A stretch of 64,000 bases of DNA from Clostridia bacterium (GCA_022791475.1 JAAVZD010000014.1:60260-124259); one strand, 5' to 3'. Shown: positions 48,601-59,400, counted from the stretch's first letter. The notes: generated from the sequence alone by a model not told the origin. Program-made: numbers and translations.

Positions 48601-51600
48601 AAGCCGAAGGCTATGATTGGCCAGACGAACCAATAATTATAAAAGTAACATATGATGAAACAGGTAAAATGATTGCTAATAATCCAATAGAAGTAGTATC
48701 AGGTGATATTAATATTGATAGTTTTGATATTAATAATTATGCAGTAACAACTACAATTACAAATAAAGCAAGTAAAGAAGTAAAAATTCATTTAACTGTA
48801 GAAGACGCATATGACTCTCGTAAAAAACTAGAAACAGCAGAGTTTGATGCATACCTAGTAGATACAACAAATGGAATTTCATATACACCAGATAACAAAT
48901 ATAGAACATATTTAGAATCTGGAAGTGTAGAAGATAGTACCGGAAAAGGTATAGCACATGGAGAAGATACAGAAAGTATAGGAGTATACAAAGAAGGTAC
49001 AGGAAGCAGAATATTAAGATTAGAACAAAAGAAAACGCCAAATCAATATTATTTAGGAAATGATAAGTATGAATCTATATATCAATCAATACCATATGCA
49101 TTACTTGTAAATGTAAGCTTTAATGATGAAGGATCAGTATTAAATGCAAGTATATATAACCCTAGAGGAGATACAAAGCAAATAGGATATATAGCAGGCG
49201 GAAGATATATAGAAGTATCAAATACAAGAAATACAATAAACGTAACAATAAAATATTATCCAATGCTTCAAGTACAAATGATAACTCAAGATATGTACAC
49301 AGGAGATGCATTAAGTGCAAGATATACTGTAGCAACTAATTTATATGGAAGTGCTCTTTCAGGAATAGTAAGATCAGGATACATAGATCCATACTATGTA
49401 AGGGAAGAAGATTATAAAGACGATGAAAAACCTCACGAATATCGTGGTAGAACATATAACATGAGTTATACAACAGATGCAACATTAAATACTAAAGATG
49501 AAACTAAGGCAGGGGAATTATATGGGGCAGTACGAAAAGAAGTATCACCAACAGAAGCAGATAATGATCCAACATATAATATAGATACAAGAGAAAGAGT
49601 AATATATGTATATGAAGAACAAGAGCCAACTAGTCCAATACAATATCAAAAATATAGACCTAGAAAATTAGGGCACCCAGTTGAAAAATTAATAGCAACA
49701 ATAAAAGTATATTACGATGAATTAGGACAAATTGAAAAAACAGAAGTATTAGAAACAAAATCACACAACAACATAAAAGATAATTTCTTTACATTAGTAG
49801 AAGCAAAAGTAAATGAATATACAATTCAAATAACAGTAAAATATTCACCAATTACAACAATTACAACAACTGTTGTAGACGAAATAAGTGGAAAAGGTTT
49901 AAGTGGAATAAGAATAGCACCATATATAAATAATACAGAAGTAACAAATAAATCTTATGAGTTTAGAACACAATCATATTACACAACAGGTTCAAATGGA
50001 GTTACAGGTTGGACATATTGGGGAGCAAGCGTAAATGGTGGACAAGTTAGATATGAAATGGACAGCTATACAGTTGGAACAGGATACAATGGATACTTAG
50101 ACCCAGGCAAAATAATATTAGATGTAGCATATGACGAAAATGGTAGGGTATCAGGAGTAACACCAAGAAGTACAGACCAATATGGAGATACTAATGCAAT
50201 AGATATTAGTTGGGAAAATAATGATATTAAAGTAACAATACCATATAGTAGAAGATTTAATGTAAAATTAAATAAGGTAGATTACTATGATAGTAATACA
50301 AAATTAGGTGCAGTATTTAAAGTAGTAACCTCAGAAAATGCAGAAGTAAGTGTAGCAGCAAATAGTATAAATACAATAGGTAAGGTATACGCAGGAAAAA
50401 CAGTAAGATACACACTATCAGAAACAACAGCACCATATGGATATATACCAGTAAATAATTTAGATTTTTATGTAACATTTAATAATGATGGAACAGTAAG
50501 AAATGCATCTAGCACAAGTGACTTTTACCAATTTGTAAAATCAGCGCCAGCAGATAATGATATTAACAGAGTAAATAAAACTGATTTAGAAGCAAACATT
50601 AAAAATAAACCACGCTTTAATATAAGTATTGATTTAAGTGATAAAATTTATCCAGAATTAAAACTAGAAGGTGCAACTTTCACAATGACAAACAATAAAG
50701 GTGATGTTGCACAAGGAGAAGTTAAAACAGATAGAAATGGTTACTTAGAAACATATATAGGACCAATTTATCCAGCAGAAGAAGTTGAATATACTATAGT
50801 ACAAACAAAAGAAGTAAATGGATATTATCCAAATAATTCAATTGTTAAATTTAAAGTTAAATTTAATGAAAGTGGAAAAATAGAAAGTTATTCATTAATT
50901 AATGGACAAGATGTAGTTACTATAGATCCAAACAAATTTGTAAATACAAAAAGTATACATTTAGCTATGACAAACATGCCAAAAGATATAAAAATTGGAG
51001 TACATAAGTACGATAAACTTACAGGCGAAGCAATGGATACTATAAAATTCAATGTAAAAGCTGAAGTTCCAGGAAAGGTAGCTAAAGATACACTTATAAC
51101 TACAAACGATAAAGGTAATGTAGTAGGAAAAATAGATACATTTGAAGAATCAAGCTCATACAAAGTAGTTAAATATACTATTTCAGAAATAGAAGTACCA
51201 AACACATATAGAAAAATACAAAATGTTGTAATTCAAGTAACATATAACCAAGACGGAAGTATGTTCGCATATGAAATATTAAGTAATGAAAGTAATGTAA
51301 GGGTTCAAGTAGCAACTAAAAAACAAATCAAATTCTTAGATGGAATACCAGTACATATTAAACTTGAAATTCCAAATGATAATGCATATGACTTAATAAT
51401 AAAAAATGAAGATAGAAATTATGAAGGTCTTGGAATAGAAGGGACAAAATATGATGTAACAATAAATGGTATAGAAACTAATTTAGAACCTACAGACGCA
51501 AATGGTTATACAAGGTCAATAAATAGAACTGAAAAAGGCGAAATTACAATAAAAGTTACAGAAAGAAATGTAGGAGAAGGGTATAGACCAGAACCTAATA

Positions 51601-54600
51601 ATGAAACAACAATAGTACTTAAAAAAGGAGAACAAGTATATTCATTAGCATTAGACCCTGTAAATGGAAACAGTAACCCAACATATGCAGAAGTAGTAGT
51701 AGATGAAGACTATGGAACAGTAACAGTAATCTTCAAAAATGAAACAAAACTAGAATTAAATCTTGCAAAAGATGATATTAATACAGGAACACCATTAGAA
51801 GGAGCAATATTTGCAATTACATCAGAAGAAATTGACAATAACGGAAATACAGTTGAAAACACATTAAAAGCAATTACAAATACTAAATTAGTTAATACAA
51901 CAAATGATAATGGAACAACAAGTGAAAGATATCAAATTGATGAAAATGAAAAAACAGACTATAATGGTAGATTTTACTTAGATTTAGGACTTGCTTATCA
52001 AAACAAAATAATTAAGTATACTTTAACAGAAGTAGTAACACCAGAAGGATATACAGAAATAGTACCAATTACTGTAACAGTTAAATTCGACGCATATGGA
52101 AGAATAACTGAAATTGTAGATGACTCATTTAGAGCACAATGTTATCTAGAATCAAATACAGGAAAATCTCATAACATGATATTTAATATATCAAATGGAA
52201 CAGTTAATCCACAATATACAGTAAAAATAGTATCAGTAGATTCACAAACAGGAATGAGAATAAATGGTTCAGTATTCCAAGTAGAAGTAACAAATAGTGC
52301 AGAAGATATTTATAAAAAAGAAGTAACAGGGACAACAAGAGATGTATCAAAAACAATAAACAATAAAACATTCATATCTGAAAGAGGTGTAATGAAAGTA
52401 ACAGGAATACAAGCAGAAGGTGACATTACAATTTCATTAAACCAAGTAGAAACAGCAACAGGATATGTATTTGGTAAAACAAATAAAGTTGCAGGAAATG
52501 TAATAGCAAATGCAGAGTTTACAGTATCAGCTTCAGAACTTGAAAAAGATGTAACATTAAGTAAAAAGGATGATGGTGGCTTTGAAGTATCAGTAGATAA
52601 CACAAACAGAGAAATAATAATAAAAGTTAAAAATGATCCAGAACTTAAATTTGATATTACAAAATTCGATGGAAAAACAAAACAAAAATTAAGTGGAGCT
52701 GAATTTACAGTAACTTCAGTAGTACAAACAACAGCTACAACTGTAGATACAACATTAAATGAAAAATCTGTAAAAACAGATGAAAATGGACATACAACAT
52801 TAAATGGTGGAATAATACAAGCTGGTAGAACAATGATTTATACACTTAAAGAAAATAAACTAGACTATTATAACCAAATGGATGACATTGTAATTCTTGT
52901 ACAATATGATACAAAAGGAAATATAATGTACCATGAAATATTAAGTGATGGAAATGATGCAAAAATAAGAGTAGATGGCGATGCTAAAATGCAAGAAACT
53001 AAACGTATACTTGGAGCATCAGATGTACCAGGAATTGTAGAAGTAGACTATGTTACTTATGATATCCCAACAGGAATAGGCACAAAAATATTACAATTGG
53101 ATGTATTCAATACACAAGAATCTGCAAATATACCAGATGAGTATCAAGTAATAATAGAAAAACACCATATAGATGATGAAGAATATCCATATTTTATACC
53201 AGGTGTAACCTTTGAAATATCAGTTTTACAAGAATACGGGAAAGCAGAAACAAAATGGGTAGATACTACAGATGAACATGGTATAATTAAAAGCCAATAC
53301 TTTAATGGATATGGAAATATAACAGTAAAAATAAGAGAAATAGCAACAATAGATGGATTTAAACTAGATATACAAACAAAAACACTAAAATTTACAAGAG
53401 ATAGAGAAACACACAAACTAGAATTTGTATCATTAGATCCAGAAAATATAGGTTATGAATTTAGCGATGATCAAACACAAGTTATATTAAAACCAGTAAA
53501 TGAAATAGCAACTAATACATATAGTATGATACTTAATAAAATAGATAAAAATAGTAATATACTAATTGGAGATAATCAAGCAGAGTTTGAAATAACTAGA
53601 ATAGAAAAATATGAAACATTAACGCCAGTAGAAAATGAAGAAACAGGAGAAATTGTATACGATAGTGAAACTCAAGAAATAAAACAAATTATAGTAAAAG
53701 AATCAACTGACGAAAAAGGAATACTTGTAGTAAATAATTTACTAGCACCAGAAGAAGGAACCTATAGATATGTAATAAAAGAAACAAAAGCACCAGAAGG
53801 ATATGTACAACTTGCTGAAGATATAGAATTAGATATTACGTTTGCAAAAGATGAATCAGACGAATTAATTATAACAAATGTAGAAGTTGTTAAAGGAAAT
53901 GACAATATAAAAATAGCTAAGCAAAAAGAACAATTACTAAACTTAATTATATTAAATACAAATGAAAAAGATGTAACACAAGATGGAGAATACAAATTTA
54001 ATATAGTAAAAGTAGATAATGAAAACAATGCAATAACTACAGATACAGCAGTATTTAAATTAACTAATATACAAACAAATGAAGTAAACTACTATGAAAC
54101 AAATGAACAAGGAAAATTAGAAATACCTACATTCAAAATGCCAGAAGAAGAAGGAAAATACATTTACAAATTAAATGAAGTAAAAGCACCAAACGGATAT
54201 GTACTAAATGTAAATGATATTATGCTAGAACTAGAATTTGCTAAAGATGAAGAAGGAAAAATATATTTAAAAGATGTACAAGTTCAAGGAAACAACATAG
54301 AATATGAGGCACCAGAGGAAGGAAACTTGCCAGACACAACAATAATTATTAAAATAGCAAATGAAAAAGGTGGCGCTGGAACAGGTAATACAAATGATAA
54401 GAGATACACATTTGTTTTAAATAAAGTAGATTTAGTAACAAAAGAAATTATAAGCCAAAACGTAGAATTTGAAGTAATGCTAGCAAACGGCGAAATAGTA
54501 AAAGGTAAAACAAATGATAATGGACAGTTAAGAATAGAAGACGTATTTATGCCAGCAGAGCTAGGAGAATACGAACTAGTTATAAAAGAAATAACAACCC

Positions 54601-55502
54601 CAAGTGGGTATATAGTAGATAATGAACCAAAGAACGTAAAAGTAACATTTACTGGTTACGGAGAGAATATGGTAATATCTGATATCAAATTAGCAGATGC
54701 AAACAATAAGAATATTGAAATACTACAAGATAAATGTTCAGACCAATATGTAGAAGTAAATATTCTAAATGAGAAAGAAAATAAACAAAAACTATATGTA
54801 ATTTCTAAGAAGTATAATAAAGATTATAAATTCTATGATGAACTTTTAGAAGGATATAATAATAAGTCACCAATATATGATGAAGGTGAAGATGTATACG
54901 AAATATTAGACTACTTCTATGGAGTATATGCAGATAAAGGAAACAAGAAAGGACAAGCATTAACACCAGCATATACAATAGATAAGCCATTCATAGACAC
55001 AAAAATAGCAAAAGGTGATAATAAAACAGTTTTAGTAGAAGAATTTATAGGAAACTTAGAATCAAATGGACATATGGTAGTACTAGACCAGAATGGAAAT
55101 GAACTAGGACCAAAGGATATAGTAGCAACAGGAATGATATTAAGGTCAACACTAGATGATCAAGAGCTAACATTTGATATAGTAGTAAAAGGCGATGGAT
55201 ACAAAGCTTCTAATGAGAAAAAACCAGGAAGAGTAAATACAGGAGATAAAAATGCACTAATAAAATATATTGCGGGAGATACAACATATGTAACAGATCC
55301 ACTACAACTAAGAGCATTAGACATAGACATGGACGGAAGATTAAACACATCTGATAAAAGGGAAATAACAGAAATAATAGCATATGATGCAGAAAGAACA
55401 CCATTACCATATTACGAAACTTGGTCAAACTCAAATATACTATCAGATAAAAAACATATACAATATGTAACAAAAGAAGAATATGAAAATCAACAAAATT
55501 AG
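42612..55502 (+). CDS. giant vWA/SpaA-repeat surface adhesin with C-terminal dockerin
   Basis: 4,296 residues, strong Shine-Dalgarno AGAAGGAG. A signal or anchor helix at about 16-37; a von Willebrand A domain from about residue 90 to 215 with the MIDAS motif DTSSSME (98-104) and a second FSDATD site; then about 25 Cna-B/SpaA-like beta domains of 110-160 residues, each ending near a K-E-x-x-x-P-x-G-Y type motif (IKETKAPEGY near the end is typical). From about 4,060 a module (LYVISKKYNKDY...) is shared with the 56,472 protein, then a dockerin (about 4,200-4,255) with one canonical loop DIDMDGRLNTSD. There is no LPXTG, so attachment through a cohesin is likely. Confidence 0.85.
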   Translation: MDKGKIKNLVVNNKNKLVIALTILLISILLISIITYATSNQDYVVEVKDNGSENIAQNSDSSVTKKIVSENTKNLTYEVAINNLKTRSTNPEVAVLIDTSSSMEINDIETQVKPKAIEFVRGLLTDVNGVRISISNNHEVKAGLGAVTTTNYTSHINDLVAGEGSNLSDGIDKAVSTFSTTENEKYLIIFSDATDSVLEKLQLTVNNGINVYSILTDITNNEYTQNPETVGNVQMISDIESFSPIYNKINNSIINVKVKDIFTAETNEYFTLTKATNNPADVIFTKTEDGYELECADIKAGETKKVQFTLTINEDSKIDSRKIYTDLNTSSKMTIDYDNCTGDKINYEMEHSPIYIICKKYSLTIKAVSEKSDKLPVSDLDIQVIGKRTNDEEGNPVKGTIVFDEILKTNSKGEIIVDNLKTLGDITFEIKPLVNQIGYSDTSATTIIVHNRPADNGLTATADVGKEPVVNNTTRDILVELPITVQTLAINIDTIDRDNSNVKLGNIEYRLIQPKLNSKYEMEALYGTTDAQGKLTFRPTVMTKDGTYEYILSQLTEQDGYDSMGNVTLIVKFENGKIVENGFKHKYNDNIETKRVSEYVGNVTVKNESENSDTFKLEINVMDSVNDTKRLEGAVYDLELTRVASNGQQIKNTIFGVTTDENGKIELNLPGKGYLSLKVRETKPATGYHADTQEKTIIFTRVQGRVDQVSRVLPDGITNINALPDSDANALVVNIKSVERAGKNRVQIHLIDKDEQDINLLGVSLTLIDVATNKNYTGITDENGIVNFLVDDKEAGQYPFDIMLTNGSPYGYINSENKLGRISIQYGDDKYINDCSDLPPYSVQVFQPDISVDSEDFEYHTAKVKIGLTPDSANTNNLQVKLVDDQNKPIEGAKYDITIESGDIVRKIIGRLTDKNGMLSTKLIGTDVITIKIKETETIKGHVINNQEQIIDLRKENGAYVIDNQEPYKDYDGTTQKIGAEISGKTVIYHDVNKPKTGNNTLLNLYVYKKDINNNYVGNVRTVLTSETLKLGGSAITESTNYTGIAKSGKTFTLNPAITDTKDHVGYFEVEGIEVNGAELNNGERVDYLYMYEVDANGKVLENTKITLKLTFRYNKEKEIIQITNVEATWGNRLITKREFSGYETSVAYESNVYLDIYTNYDDVGNFALNLEKIGKNQNKLYGAKYDVIVTRPDGTTVVRKGIDITDETEFTGIFVSAGTRIEITEVEAPIGYELNEYTEILTIKSVDPVTGQIEVEMEKSGYSTPRAKLEPLQETILEDGTYKTEAKLVLTDYELDTFKFGIKTQEANTKNPIQGYKFTISSDQGAQATTKETDSEGKTATLVGANYEEEDYIVTYRVENIKAAEYFKKLSSTIEVKVVFDLNGEVKSEATLQANKSLAGYGSIWEIESTRKSKENENDINIVINVEPQEKLIVNIITEDILSKQQLTNAEYEITPSITKAIGTTKIEVGYVLPNGANTYTIKHTNVVNDYMKISDKAFKITYDENGDISTQIPPETSSEGMSIVSYSGKEITIKIQIEPEVPFVITNKSYFGDNLLANSKFEITLENVASKTSITNPQGNAISYVGKFGNNEEITYIIKQVSAHEGYALVPEFRVKVTYDENRNITNAQIEGNVNDNVVFAIASTIQPSTTTDVGYRGNPNGIVNIQVKNYPEVQFNIQNLDKQDKTTVLYGAIYEVTSTIPTKEDGAMVDETGTAVAHLDRGAFNTTVEYTIKELNPSPRYQTMLADAVIEVDFDENGFIINTPRVTKLNDIVLASIPTQNAQEDKFKVDIKILSNPKLAITINKIDEESNQPLEKVDFEITARIEKENLANFTEEIRNKIILDSAEITEEEYLSQLFDRLKINPETIQNSKRDIAVYNTYNELTNLTDDEINRFANAVNTTDRINILVETGKVTREDINNNIDKVTNKNIIDELIKCNLFTQDMVNEELAKLKSLVRIDRTVATTNKLGQAVAYVDKTLASKTIEYTIKEIRKAEGYDWPDEPIIIKVTYDETGKMIANNPIEVVSGDINIDSFDINNYAVTTTITNKASKEVKIHLTVEDAYDSRKKLETAEFDAYLVDTTNGISYTPDNKYRTYLESGSVEDSTGKGIAHGEDTESIGVYKEGTGSRILRLEQKKTPNQYYLGNDKYESIYQSIPYALLVNVSFNDEGSVLNASIYNPRGDTKQIGYIAGGRYIEVSNTRNTINVTIKYYPMLQVQMITQDMYTGDALSARYTVATNLYGSALSGIVRSGYIDPYYVREEDYKDDEKPHEYRGRTYNMSYTTDATLNTKDETKAGELYGAVRKEVSPTEADNDPTYNIDTRERVIYVYEEQEPTSPIQYQKYRPRKLGHPVEKLIATIKVYYDELGQIEKTEVLETKSHNNIKDNFFTLVEAKVNEYTIQITVKYSPITTITTTVVDEISGKGLSGIRIAPYINNTEVTNKSYEFRTQSYYTTGSNGVTGWTYWGASVNGGQVRYEMDSYTVGTGYNGYLDPGKIILDVAYDENGRVSGVTPRSTDQYGDTNAIDISWENNDIKVTIPYSRRFNVKLNKVDYYDSNTKLGAVFKVVTSENAEVSVAANSINTIGKVYAGKTVRYTLSETTAPYGYIPVNNLDFYVTFNNDGTVRNASSTSDFYQFVKSAPADNDINRVNKTDLEANIKNKPRFNISIDLSDKIYPELKLEGATFTMTNNKGDVAQGEVKTDRNGYLETYIGPIYPAEEVEYTIVQTKEVNGYYPNNSIVKFKVKFNESGKIESYSLINGQDVVTIDPNKFVNTKSIHLAMTNMPKDIKIGVHKYDKLTGEAMDTIKFNVKAEVPGKVAKDTLITTNDKGNVVGKIDTFEESSSYKVVKYTISEIEVPNTYRKIQNVVIQVTYNQDGSMFAYEILSNESNVRVQVATKKQIKFLDGIPVHIKLEIPNDNAYDLIIKNEDRNYEGLGIEGTKYDVTINGIETNLEPTDANGYTRSINRTEKGEITIKVTERNVGEGYRPEPNNETTIVLKKGEQVYSLALDPVNGNSNPTYAEVVVDEDYGTVTVIFKNETKLELNLAKDDINTGTPLEGAIFAITSEEIDNNGNTVENTLKAITNTKLVNTTNDNGTTSERYQIDENEKTDYNGRFYLDLGLAYQNKIIKYTLTEVVTPEGYTEIVPITVTVKFDAYGRITEIVDDSFRAQCYLESNTGKSHNMIFNISNGTVNPQYTVKIVSVDSQTGMRINGSVFQVEVTNSAEDIYKKEVTGTTRDVSKTINNKTFISERGVMKVTGIQAEGDITISLNQVETATGYVFGKTNKVAGNVIANAEFTVSASELEKDVTLSKKDDGGFEVSVDNTNREIIIKVKNDPELKFDITKFDGKTKQKLSGAEFTVTSVVQTTATTVDTTLNEKSVKTDENGHTTLNGGIIQAGRTMIYTLKENKLDYYNQMDDIVILVQYDTKGNIMYHEILSDGNDAKIRVDGDAKMQETKRILGASDVPGIVEVDYVTYDIPTGIGTKILQLDVFNTQESANIPDEYQVIIEKHHIDDEEYPYFIPGVTFEISVLQEYGKAETKWVDTTDEHGIIKSQYFNGYGNITVKIREIATIDGFKLDIQTKTLKFTRDRETHKLEFVSLDPENIGYEFSDDQTQVILKPVNEIATNTYSMILNKIDKNSNILIGDNQAEFEITRIEKYETLTPVENEETGEIVYDSETQEIKQIIVKESTDEKGILVVNNLLAPEEGTYRYVIKETKAPEGYVQLAEDIELDITFAKDESDELIITNVEVVKGNDNIKIAKQKEQLLNLIILNTNEKDVTQDGEYKFNIVKVDNENNAITTDTAVFKLTNIQTNEVNYYETNEQGKLEIPTFKMPEEEGKYIYKLNEVKAPNGYVLNVNDIMLELEFAKDEEGKIYLKDVQVQGNNIEYEAPEEGNLPDTTIIIKIANEKGGAGTGNTNDKRYTFVLNKVDLVTKEIISQNVEFEVMLANGEIVKGKTNDNGQLRIEDVFMPAELGEYELVIKEITTPSGYIVDNEPKNVKVTFTGYGENMVISDIKLADANNKNIEILQDKCSDQYVEVNILNEKENKQKLYVISKKYNKDYKFYDELLEGYNNKSPIYDEGEDVYEILDYFYGVYADKGNKKGQALTPAYTIDKPFIDTKIAKGDNKTVLVEEFIGNLESNGHMVVLDQNGNELGPKDIVATGMILRSTLDDQELTFDIVVKGDGYKASNEKKPGRVNTGDKNALIKYIAGDTTYVTDPLQLRALDIDMDGRLNTSDKREITEIIAYDAERTPLPYYETWSNSNILSDKKHIQYVTKEEYENQQN

Positions 55503-55511
55503 TATATAAAA

Positions 55512-55551
55512 AGTTATTATTTAGGCTATTTATATAGCCTAAATAATAACT
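55512..55551 (+). promoter_or_regulatory. 18-bp perfect hairpin after the giant adhesin gene
   Basis: AGTTATTATTTAGGCTAT pairs perfectly with ATAGCCTAAATAATAACT around TTAT. No T-run follows, so it is likely a stabilising or partial-termination element between the adhesin and the cohesin gene. Confidence 0.5.
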
Positions 55552-55585
55552 AAAATATAAATATATATAAAGAGAGGAGAAAGTT

Positions 55586-56377
55586 ATGAAAAAAGCAAGT
55601 ATAGCAATTTTATTATTAATTGCAATGATACTAACAAGCTTTAGCACTATTGTAAATGCAGTAGAAGAAGATCTAACAGCAGTATTTAACTTAAGCACTG
55701 CAAATACAAATGTAAAAGTAGGGGATACAGTAGAAGTAACACTTTCAATAGGAAGCTTAAACGGATTTACAGGACTTAAAGAATTTCTTGCACGCAAAAA
55801 TTATGACTCAGCAATATTTAAATATATAGGAGTAGAGACAAAAAATGGTTGGCGTGTAGATTTAGATGCAGCTAAAATTTCTTTATCAAATACAAATGGA
55901 GTAAGTTCAGGAGAAATGGCAGTATTTAAATTTGAAGTTTTAAGTGAAGTAAATAATACTGAAATTAAACTAGATCAAATTTCAGCGTCTTCAGATGAAG
56001 TTACTGTACTAGAAGAAGATGAAAATGTAAATGCTCCAGTTGTACAATTTAAAGTAACAGCAAAAGATCCAATAAAAGACCCAACAGATGACCCAACAGA
56101 TGATCCAACAAAAGACCCAACAGATGACCCAACAGATGACCCAACAAAAGACCCAACAGATGATCCAACAAAAGATCCAGTAAAAGACCCAGCAGGAGAT
56201 TCTCAAAAACCAAGTGGTTCAAATACAGGTGGAAAGAATGATAAAACAACTGCAACAACAGGGAAAATACCACAAACAGGTGAACCTTACATGTTAATAG
56301 TATTTGGTATTTTAGGATTAGTATTAACAGGAATATCTTATGCAAGATACCAAAATCAAGTAAGAAAAATGAAATAA
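55586..56377 (+). CDS. sortase-anchored cohesin protein
   Basis: 263 residues, GAGAGGAGAA upstream. Signal peptide 1-28 (ending VNA); cohesin domain about 30-155 (VKVGDTVEVTLSIG, GLKEFLARKNYDSAIFKY, GEMAVFKFEVL); an Asp/Pro/Thr-rich linker of repeated DPTDDPTK units (about 157-195); then IPQTG at about 228-232, a hydrophobic helix and a basic tail (RYQNQVRKMK), the sortase sorting-signal layout. It should be linked to the wall and display a cohesin for dockerin-bearing partners such as the two large neighbours. Confidence 0.85.
   Translation: MKKASIAILLLIAMILTSFSTIVNAVEEDLTAVFNLSTANTNVKVGDTVEVTLSIGSLNGFTGLKEFLARKNYDSAIFKYIGVETKNGWRVDLDAAKISLSNTNGVSSGEMAVFKFEVLSEVNNTEIKLDQISASSDEVTVLEEDENVNAPVVQFKVTAKDPIKDPTDDPTDDPTKDPTDDPTDDPTKDPTDDPTKDPVKDPAGDSQKPSGSNTGGKNDKTTATTGKIPQTGEPYMLIVFGILGLVLTGISYARYQNQVRKMK
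56063..56200 (+). repeat. tandem coding repeat in the cohesin linker
   Basis: Units of 12 bases (GATGACCCAACA, GATCCAACAAAA and variants) encode DPTD/DPTK repeats. Copy number could vary by slippage without shifting the frame. Confidence 0.7.
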
Positions 56378-56382
56378 TAAAA

Positions 56383-56453
56383 ACACAAGAGAAGTTATAA
56401 TAACGACTCTTGTGTGAGAACCATTAAAAGTAGTTTTGACACAAGAATCGTTA
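56383..56453 (+). promoter_or_regulatory. alternative hairpins between the two cohesin genes
   Basis: TAACGACTCTTGTGT (56,401-56,415) can pair with ACACAAGAG (56,383-56,391) or, over 15 positions with one mismatch, with ACACAAGAATCGTTA (56,439-56,453). The two pairings exclude each other, like an attenuator. Confidence 0.45.
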
Positions 56454-56471
56454 TTGTAAGGGAGGAAAAAT

Positions 56472-59400
56472 ATGAAAAAGATAATAAAAAAAACATATGC
56501 AATTATATTAATATTAATGATGTTAATGAACTATTTTACAGTAATAGTAAATGCAGCAGAAGGGTTTGATTCATCTTCTCAATATGCAATATTAGCATTA
56601 GATTCTGAAAAAAGGGAATATAATACAGGAGACGACATATTTATAGATGTTGAAATATCAGAAGTAAATATACTTTCAATTTCTGATGTAACGGATTTTT
56701 TCGGAAAAATAAGATATGAAGATAAATTATTAGAATTTCAAGAGTTTGAATTTGTAAATTGTATAAATTCAGGTAGTGCAAGTGGTGTAAGCTTTCAAGT
56801 AGTTGCAAATAATGATGCTACAAAAAAATTCAAGCTTAATGATGCTATATTAAGAATGAAATTTAAAGCATTAGAAGCACCATTAAATACACAAACAACT
56901 ATTAGTATAATAGCAGCACAAGTAACAGGTAATGATGTTAGTTGTTTACAAGAAGACGGTGCCGTAAACATACCAGAAATAACATTAACATTAAACCCAG
57001 AATTAAAACACAATTTACAAATAACAAAAACAGATGCAAGTTCAAATGCAATAACAGAAAATAGTGCACTATTTAAAATTACAAAATTAGATGGACAAGT
57101 AGTATATAGGGAAACAGATGAAAATGGAATTATAACACTAACAAACTTAGAAAAACCAACTACAGAAGCACCATACATATATACAATAGAAGAAATACTA
57201 GCACCAACAGGATATATAAAAAGTGAAAACCCTATACAATTAACAGTAACATTTGATGATGCTGGAAATATACAAACATTACTTTCAAGTGAAAATGGAA
57301 TAGCAAGTGTTATAGGTCAAAACAATACAATAGACTTAAAAGTATTAAATACAGCACAAGAACCAGAAGTAGAAAAAGAAGTATTTAATTTAGTAATAAA
57401 TAAAGTAGATGAAGAAAATAATAGCATAACAACATCTCCAGCAGAATTTGCACTAACAATGCCAGATGGAACCAAAGAAAACTATACAACTAATTCAGAG
57501 GGAAAAACGCAAAATATAGCTATTTTAGCGCCAGAAGAAGCAGGAACATATACATATTTAATAAAAGAAACAAAAGCACCAGAAGGCTATATGGTAGAAG
57601 AAAGTAATATAATAGTAGAATTTACATATGAAAAACAAGAAAATAAAATAGTGTTAGCAAGTGGAAAAGTAGTTTCATACAATAACGAAGCTATAACAAT
57701 TGAAAGTGGAGATGTAAGAACTGCAAGAGTAAATATAAAAAATGAAAAAGAACTAGTAACATATAATTATAGGGTAAATATTGATAAAGCTAAAAATGAT
57801 ACATTTAAAACAAATATAACAGAAGACACTGCTATATTTGAAATAACAGAAAACGGAAAAACACAATATGTAAAAACAAATCAATTAGGAAAAGCAACAT
57901 ATGAATTTTCAAAAACAAATAAAGAAATTGCACAAAGTCAAGAATATATATACACAATAAAAGAAGTAAAAGCACCAAATGGATATGTATTAGATGAAAC
58001 ACAAAAAACTATAACAATAACATTTAATAATGATGGAACTATTAATACATATGAAATAAGTGGAACTAAAATAGAAAAAATAAACAATACTACAAGTGAA
58101 GTAAATGTTAGAGTAATAAATGAAAAAGAACCAGAAGTAATACCATCAGTACCACAAGACTTTGAATTACAAATAAACAAAGTAACTCCAGAAGGAGAAC
58201 CTATAACTGCTGAAACTAAATATACAGTAACATTGCCAAATGGAGAACAAAAAGAATATAGTACAACAGGAGCAGACAAAATATTACCAGTACCAGAAAA
58301 AGCAGGAACATATGTATATGTTTTAACAGAAACGAAAACACCAGCGGGATATATAAAAGGAAACGATATAGTATTAAAATTAACATTTGAAGAAATAGAT
58401 GGGAAAATAGTACTAGTAAGTGGAAATAATGGAGTAGAAGTAACTGGGGGAGAAGACATTAAAATAGCAACATTAAATGTAGAAACACAAAAAGAACCAA
58501 TAACACCAGAAAATTATACTATAAAAATATCGGGAGTAGATAGAGAAAATAATCAAATAGAAAATGGAACAACAATAATTAAATTAACAAATAAAGAGGC
58601 AGGAACTTATGAGTATAAAGAGGTTCAAATAAAAGATGGAGAAATTGAACTACAACTACCAAAAGTAGAAGGAACTATTAATTATGAATTAGAACAAATA
58701 AAAGCACCAGATGGTTACAAAGCAAATACAGAGTCAGCACAAGTAACTATTACATTTACAAAAGATGAGAATGAAAAAATAGTAGTTAACAATTATACTG
58801 TTACAGGAGAAGATGTAACTAAAGGTACAAGTACTGATAAAAATATAGTAAGCCTTATAATAACAAATGATAAAATAGAAGTAGAACCACAAAAGCAAAA
58901 ATATTCTATAGAAATAAACAAATTAGACTCAGTTACAAAAGAACTAATTACACAAGGCTCAGCAATATTTACAATAGTAGATCCAAACGGAACTATAAAA
59001 GAATATGCTACAACAAGTGGCACAATTTCAATAAATGAAATTTTACCAGGAAATGTAGGAGAAAGTTATACATTTATAATAAAAGAAAAAGTAGCACCAG
59101 AAGGGTACAAATTAACTTCAGAAACAATTATCATAAAATTAAGTTTCAATGAAGTAGAAGGAAAAGTAGTAGTTATAGAGTCACAAATAATTATGGGAAG
59201 TAGTGTAGCTACAACACAAAAAACACAAGAAGGAAATATAAAAATAGATATTACAAATGAAAAAGAAGAAGTAGAAAAAGAAAAATTATATGTAGTATCT
59301 AGAAAATATAAAAATAATGACTATATATTTTATGATGAATATTTAGGTAGAATAAATGAAAAATACCCAATATATGAAGAAAATGAAGATATATATCAAG

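Noticed and set aside
43073..54990. Long minus-strand open frames across the giant adhesin gene
   Set aside because: They are antisense shadows of AT-rich repetitive coding sequence, without ribosome-binding sites or family features.
56063..56200. Tandem repeat considered as a CRISPR or minisatellite array
   Set aside because: The units are 12 bases, contiguous without spacers and encode the Asp/Pro/Thr linker of the cohesin protein.
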